A stretch of DNA of 18,352 nucleotides, taken from contig JAVYAJ010000277.1 of the NCBI GenBank assembly GCA_032229885.1, positions 1 to 18,352 on the forward strand, read 5' to 3'. Position 1 is the first letter of the stretch. Each line of letters opens with the position of its first letter. This document shows positions 15,176 to 18,352 of this stretch, piece by piece. Source of the stretch: Anammoximicrobium sp032229885 (GTDB taxonomy: Bacteria > Planctomycetota > Planctomycetia > Pirellulales > Pirellulaceae). A model generated the notes under the pieces. The model had not been told where the DNA came from, did no database searches, and saw nothing but the letters and a program-made list of their open reading frames with translations. The position numbers and the translations under genes were made by a program.

Positions 15176-17035
15176 TCAGGGGTCTGGGGTTGGCGTTTGA
15201 GAATCGGCCTCGGACGGCGCCGCGTCCGCGGCTTCGACGGCCTCGCGAATCGCCGTCAAGTGCTCGTCGTAGATATGGTCTCGGTGGAACACGATAAAGC
15301 CTTGGGCGCCGAGCTGCCTTGCCGCGGTGATCTCTGCCTTGATCACCTCCGGATCCTGTCGATCGGGGTAGATGCTGCTCCAACTGACGGCCATGCCGGT
15401 CACCAAGCCGCATTCTCCCAGGCAGCTTTTGGTTTCCAGCCCTCGCTGTTGGAACGCATCGACGCTTTTGGTGTACAGTTGCGGCACGTAGAAGTCCAGA
15501 TAACCACGTCGCGCCCACGTGGTCCAGTCGCGGCCGATGTACCAGTCCGCGTTGCGTCCGCCCGAACCGTTAGCCGAAAGCCATATTCCCGGACGTTTAG
15601 CCAGCGCCATTTCCTGGAGCCGAGCAAAGAAGTCGCTGCACATGAAGGCGGCCAGGTTGTGCAGCGCCGGCCGGACTGCATCCGAGTCCTGGCGGATGTC
15701 GATCCCGAACCATTGGCGACACAGCGTCTGGCAGTGTACGCAGTAGCAGTAATCTGCCCCCCAGTTGAAACCCGGCTCCTCGATGTGGATTCCGGCGAGG
15801 TCCGGATAGCGATCCACGAGCCGGGCCAGCAGATCCAGCTCGTACTGGCGGACCTCAGGCCGAATGAAGCACAGGCCCCTCGTGTCCGATACTCCGGCCG
15901 CGTTCACGGCCGCCCACTCGGGATGATCGCGCAGTTCGACCGCCCCCGAAGCGCTCTTGTAGATCCACGGCGAGAACCAAGCGTGGACTTGCATGTCGCG
16001 CTGCTTGGCCGCGCGGATGATTTCGCCGTAGGCGTCCCATTCGGCCTGCGGTTGAATGTCCTGCAACTCGGGCCGATCCAATGCCGCCAGGTAAAGCGAA
16101 CTGGTCCAGACGAACAGGCTGTTGATGCCCGCGGCCTTCAGCTTGTCCAGGCTGTCGTCGATCTCGCGCCGCCCGGCCTCGGCTTCCTGGGCCTTGACGA
16201 ATCCCCACCACACGCCCCGCAGTTCGCCGTCGGGAAACTGTTTGGCCGCGATGTAGGCGTCGTCCACGTAGAGCTTGCCCAGCCGGAACCCCTTGGCCTC
16301 GTGGCCCGAAGCATGGATCAACACGGCGAACCGCCCGACGGCCTCCGGGATGCGGAAGCTGCCCGCGCACTGCTGCCATTGGTCGCCGGGTCGCAGCGGG
16401 GTCGCGCTGACCGGAACGGATATTCGCTGGTCGTGGTCTGCCGTGTCCGCGGGCCAACCGTTGACGATGACTTTGGCCGCGGGAATCGTCCCCTTGTACC
16501 AGAAAGAAAAAGCATACCGCGTTCCGGGGACACCGGACAAAGCACCGTCGCCGCGGTAGCCGTTGTTTTCCGCCAGGATGATGGCGCCGCTGACGCTATG
16601 GTTTTCGGGCGTGTCGGGAGCGTCTTTGGGCGTGTACCACTTGTCCAACTCGAGGCAGGCCGCCGATTGGCCCGAGCGTTTCTCGTCGCTGGTTGCCGTC
16701 ACTCGTACGCCGCCCGCCCCGACATACCTCCCCCAGCCCCTGGGCATGCCGCTGTCGGCCACATCCTCGGCCGATGGATTCTCCACCAGATTCTCGGCGC
16801 CCATCACAGCGCTGGCCGTCACGGCGCTGACCATCACGGCGCTGGCGACCAGAAAGACCAGCGTCCCGACTAAAGTCAGACACTCCATCGCCATCGACTG
16901 CCGGCCCTGTCGCCGGCGCGCGTCCTCCGCGCACCGAGGCGTGGATAGGGCTTGCTGGCGAACGTTCAGCGGTCCGGACTTGTTCAGATACGCGCAGCTA
17001 CGTCGCCGGGCGCGGCTCGCTTTCAGGCTGGGCAT
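15176..17035 (-). CDS. Exported family-10-like glycosyl hydrolase (GHL10/YngK type) with N-terminal carbohydrate-binding-like domain
   Basis: The 619-residue product has a basic N-region of about 50 residues and then a hydrophobic signal core (LVGTLVFLVASAVMVSAV). Residues from about 75 to 235 look like a carbohydrate-binding beta-sandwich (NLVENPSAE, YAFSFWYKGTIPAAKVIVNG, LYVDDAYI). From about 240 to 600 comes a hydrolase barrel with LRGVWWGFVKA, AGINSLFVWTSS, VHAWFSPWIY, GIHIEEPGFNW (about 415-424, probable acidic site) and a CYCVHC cysteine cluster known from related proteins. DFYVPQLYTKS and GAQGFIVFHRDH complete the barrel. I chose the ATG at 17035 because GGAG lies 9 bases upstream and a good promoter candidate lies just ahead. 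The ATG at 16894 would give a conventional short signal but leave a leader of about 180 bases. The second oxidoreductase gene follows. The substrate is unknown. Confidence 0.75.
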   Translation of the reverse strand: MPSLKASRARRRSCAYLNKSGPLNVRQQALSTPRCAEDARRRQGRQSMAMECLTLVGTLVFLVASAVMVSAVTASAVMGAENLVENPSAEDVADSGMPRGWGRYVGAGGVRVTATSDEKRSGQSAACLELDKWYTPKDAPDTPENHSVSGAIILAENNGYRGDGALSGVPGTRYAFSFWYKGTIPAAKVIVNGWPADTADHDQRISVPVSATPLRPGDQWQQCAGSFRIPEAVGRFAVLIHASGHEAKGFRLGKLYVDDAYIAAKQFPDGELRGVWWGFVKAQEAEAGRREIDDSLDKLKAAGINSLFVWTSSLYLAALDRPELQDIQPQAEWDAYGEIIRAAKQRDMQVHAWFSPWIYKSASGAVELRDHPEWAAVNAAGVSDTRGLCFIRPEVRQYELDLLARLVDRYPDLAGIHIEEPGFNWGADYCYCVHCQTLCRQWFGIDIRQDSDAVRPALHNLAAFMCSDFFARLQEMALAKRPGIWLSANGSGGRNADWYIGRDWTTWARRGYLDFYVPQLYTKSVDAFQQRGLETKSCLGECGLVTGMAVSWSSIYPDRQDPEVIKAEITAARQLGAQGFIVFHRDHIYDEHLTAIREAVEAADAAPSEADSQTPTPDP

Positions 17036-17044
17036 CTCAGTAGT

Positions 17045-17048
17045 CTCC
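17045..17048 (-). promoter_or_regulatory. Ribosome binding site GGAG of the GHL10-like gene
   Basis: GGAG on the minus strand lies 9 bases before the ATG at 17035. It favours the long-N-region start over the internal ATG at 16894, which has only a weak AGGG 10 bases upstream. Confidence 0.5.
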
Positions 17049-17079
17049 ATGTCGAGGATCGATTTTCTCGTGATCTTCC

Positions 17080-17108
17080 TTTGTAGAGCCCGCTCGGCGC
17101 AGTGTAAA
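17080..17108 (-). promoter_or_regulatory. Candidate sigma70-like promoter for the GHL10-like gene
   Basis: On the minus strand TTTACA (17103-17108, five of six consensus bases) and TACAAA (17080-17085, four of six) are separated by exactly 17 bases. Transcription would start near 17073 and give a leader of about 37 bases to the ATG at 17035. Confidence 0.45.
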
Positions 17109-17240
17109 GCGTTGCCTCGCCGTCGAGGCCTTGGCGTTCCGCTCGCGTCGTCACCCCTGGATCTCCCGCGGGCCATCCTCAGCCGGTTCGACCGGGCTGT
17201 CGCGCGACCGCGCTGTCTGTATGGCGGGCGCAGGGCCGGA

Positions 17241-18263
17241 TCACGCGTCGGCGTATTGCTCTGCCATGCGGCGGATTGTCTGGGCGATGGCGCGACGGCA
17301 GGCGAGCGGGGCGAGGATTTCGGCTTCGTTGCCCAGGCTGAGCACGCGGGGGATGATCTCCAGTTCGTGAGCGGCCTTGACGGTCACGATCACGCTGCCG
17401 TCAGCCTGGCGCTCGACGCGTTGATCGCTGTGCCAGGGATCCTCGATCACCCACGGCGCGGCTCGAGCGCTGACTCGGATGCGAAAATCGCGGGGACGGC
17501 CGGCGGCGGCAAAGATTCCCAGGCTGCCGCCCAGATGGGTTTCCAGATCGAAATCCGGCGGGAGCTTAAACCAGACATCCAGCGCGGTGGCCCGCGAGAA
17601 GCGGTCCAGCTTCCAGTGACGGATGCGATCCGGTTGGTCGGCGGCGATCTCGGACGCCGCGGCGATGATGTACAGGCTGGACTGATAAAAGACGACCGCG
17701 TACGGCTCGATCTTCCGGCGGCGGGCGTCTTTGCCGATGGGCTGATAGTCGATCTCGGCCACCCGGTGCTCTTGGATGCACCGATGCAGCGTCTGCAGGA
17801 TCCCGTGCTGGCGCTGGTACGACTTGGCCGGCATCCCCCGCACGAACAGGGCCTCGCGGTAGGCTTCGTAATGATCCCACACAGCGTCCGGCAAGTGGTC
17901 GCGCAGCTTGCTCCAGAACGATTCGATTCCCTGCCAGAACGGCGTGCCCGCCAACGGGTACAGCAGATCGCGGCTCAGCGACAGCGCGATCAGCTCGGTG
18001 GCCGACGCGGTGACTCTGTAGACATTGCTCGCGGTCGCGTCGAGCTTCCAGACCCGCCCGCGGGGCGCGTCCTGATCGTTCAGATGGATGCCGGCCGCCT
18101 GCAACGCCTGGATGTCGCGCCGCACCGTGCGCGCATGCAGCGAGGTCAAACCCAGATCCTCGACCAGCTCGCGCCGAATCTCGTCCAGCGTCCGGCCGAA
18201 CCGATATCGCTCCAGGATCTGCAGGATCTTATGCTGACGAATCAATTGCTCGTTGCGCGCCAT
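17241..18263 (-). CDS. WYL-domain transcriptional regulator (YafY/DeoR-like)
   Basis: The 340-residue cytoplasmic protein has an N-terminal winged helix-turn-helix (residues 1-60: IRQHKILQILERYRFGRTL, then HARTVRRDIQALQAAGI). A linker region follows, then a WYL-type sensor domain at about 165-240 (RVAEIDYQPIGKD, KIEPYAVVFYQSSLYIIAAAS, RHWKLDRFSRATAL) and a C-terminal WCX-like extension. The eponymous Trp-Tyr-Leu triplet reads LYI here, a substitution seen in many family members. WYL proteins bind nucleic-acid or nucleotide ligands and control nearby genes. This one lies upstream of the GHL10-like gene on the same strand (205-base gap) and is a candidate regulator of the carbohydrate locus, by position only. 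The ATG at 18263 has GAGG 7 bases upstream. Confidence 0.9.
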   Translation of the reverse strand: MARNEQLIRQHKILQILERYRFGRTLDEIRRELVEDLGLTSLHARTVRRDIQALQAAGIHLNDQDAPRGRVWKLDATASNVYRVTASATELIALSLSRDLLYPLAGTPFWQGIESFWSKLRDHLPDAVWDHYEAYREALFVRGMPAKSYQRQHGILQTLHRCIQEHRVAEIDYQPIGKDARRRKIEPYAVVFYQSSLYIIAAASEIAADQPDRIRHWKLDRFSRATALDVWFKLPPDFDLETHLGGSLGIFAAAGRPRDFRIRVSARAAPWVIEDPWHSDQRVERQADGSVIVTVKAAHELEIIPRVLSLGNEAEILAPLACRRAIAQTIRRMAEQYADA

Positions 18264-18288
18264 CGGACAGCCTCGTATCGCACCGTGA

Positions 18289-18307
18289 AACTAGAAACCG
18301 GAACTAG
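18289..18307. promoter_or_regulatory. Possible operator half-sites upstream of the WYL regulator
   Basis: aactag occurs at 18289-18294 and 18302-18307, each preceded by g(a/g) or ga, spaced 13 bases apart in the short upstream region of the WYL gene. Direct repeats near a regulator's own start can be autoregulatory sites; the hexamers are short, so this is weak. Confidence 0.22.
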
Positions 18308-18330
18308 ACGGGCCGCGCCCCGAGTCCCCC

Positions 18331-18351
18331 CTTCACCCTTCACCCTTCACC
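18331..18351. repeat. 7-base tandem repeat at the window edge (cttcacc)3
   Basis: Three perfect cttcacc units run to the last bases of the window and probably continue beyond it. Confidence 0.8.
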
Positions 18352-18352
18352 C

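Noticed and set aside
14955..15518. Upstream extension of the second oxidoreductase to 15518
   Set aside because: It would translate the ataggacgc array and overlap the GHL10-like gene; the Tat signal and AGGAG place the start at 14954.
15041..16873. Plus-strand open frame of 610 codons opposite the GHL10-like gene
   Set aside because: It lies antisense to a gene with clear motifs and promoter, is Arg/Gly/Pro-rich without any recognisable domain, and starts inside a tandem repeat; long antisense frames are expected at this GC content.

Overview
The window is a GC-rich bacterial segment that looks like a planctomycete (Planctomycetota, possibly Pirellulales-like) genome or metagenome contig. 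That placement is inference. It rests on two Tat-exported Gfo/Idh/MocA oxidoreductases beside large exported glycosidase-like proteins, a WYL-type regulator, and short tandem or inverted repeats in almost every intergenic gap. No rRNA, tRNA, CRISPR array, integrase or intact transposase was seen.

Layout. (1) 86-858, minus strand: remains of a two-gene DNA-modification/defence operon. One fragment is a SNF2/DEAD-type helicase that has lost both motor domains; the other is the first 61 codons of a type III-like adenine-specific DNA methyltransferase. A GC-rich inverted repeat forms the 3' part of the helicase relic. (2) 1049-7880, minus strand: in transcription order, a Tat-exported Gfo/Idh/MocA oxidoreductase, a 1203-residue exported GH42-like protein with a Lys-Asp microsatellite linker, a repeat-filled 566-base gap, and an exported protein of unknown function. 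(3) 8082-10553, minus strand: a PIF1-like helicase with a RecQ-style HRDC and helix-turn-helix tail. (4) 10879-13476, plus strand: an exported glycosidase-like protein resembling the DUF5696/GH101 group, divergent from the helicase. (5) 13665-17035, minus strand: an exported family-10-like glycosyl hydrolase (GHL10/YngK type) followed by a second Tat-dependent Gfo/Idh/MocA oxidoreductase. (6) 17241-18263, minus strand: a WYL-domain transcriptional regulator.

How the genes may work together. The carbohydrate genes are consistent with a locus for attacking a complex glycan outside the cytoplasm. Three different predicted glycosidases are exported by Sec-type signals and two NAD(P)-type sugar oxidoreductases by Tat signals. 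The WYL protein upstream of the GHL10 gene is a candidate local regulator. The substrate cannot be read from sequence, and no transporter, sulfatase or sugar isomerase is present in the window. The helicase relic and methylase stub indicate that a defence module decayed beside this locus.

Start codons were chosen by Shine-Dalgarno position. For the first oxidoreductase and the GHL10 protein, candidate sigma70-like promoters support the choice. Domain names come from recognising motifs by eye, not from a search.
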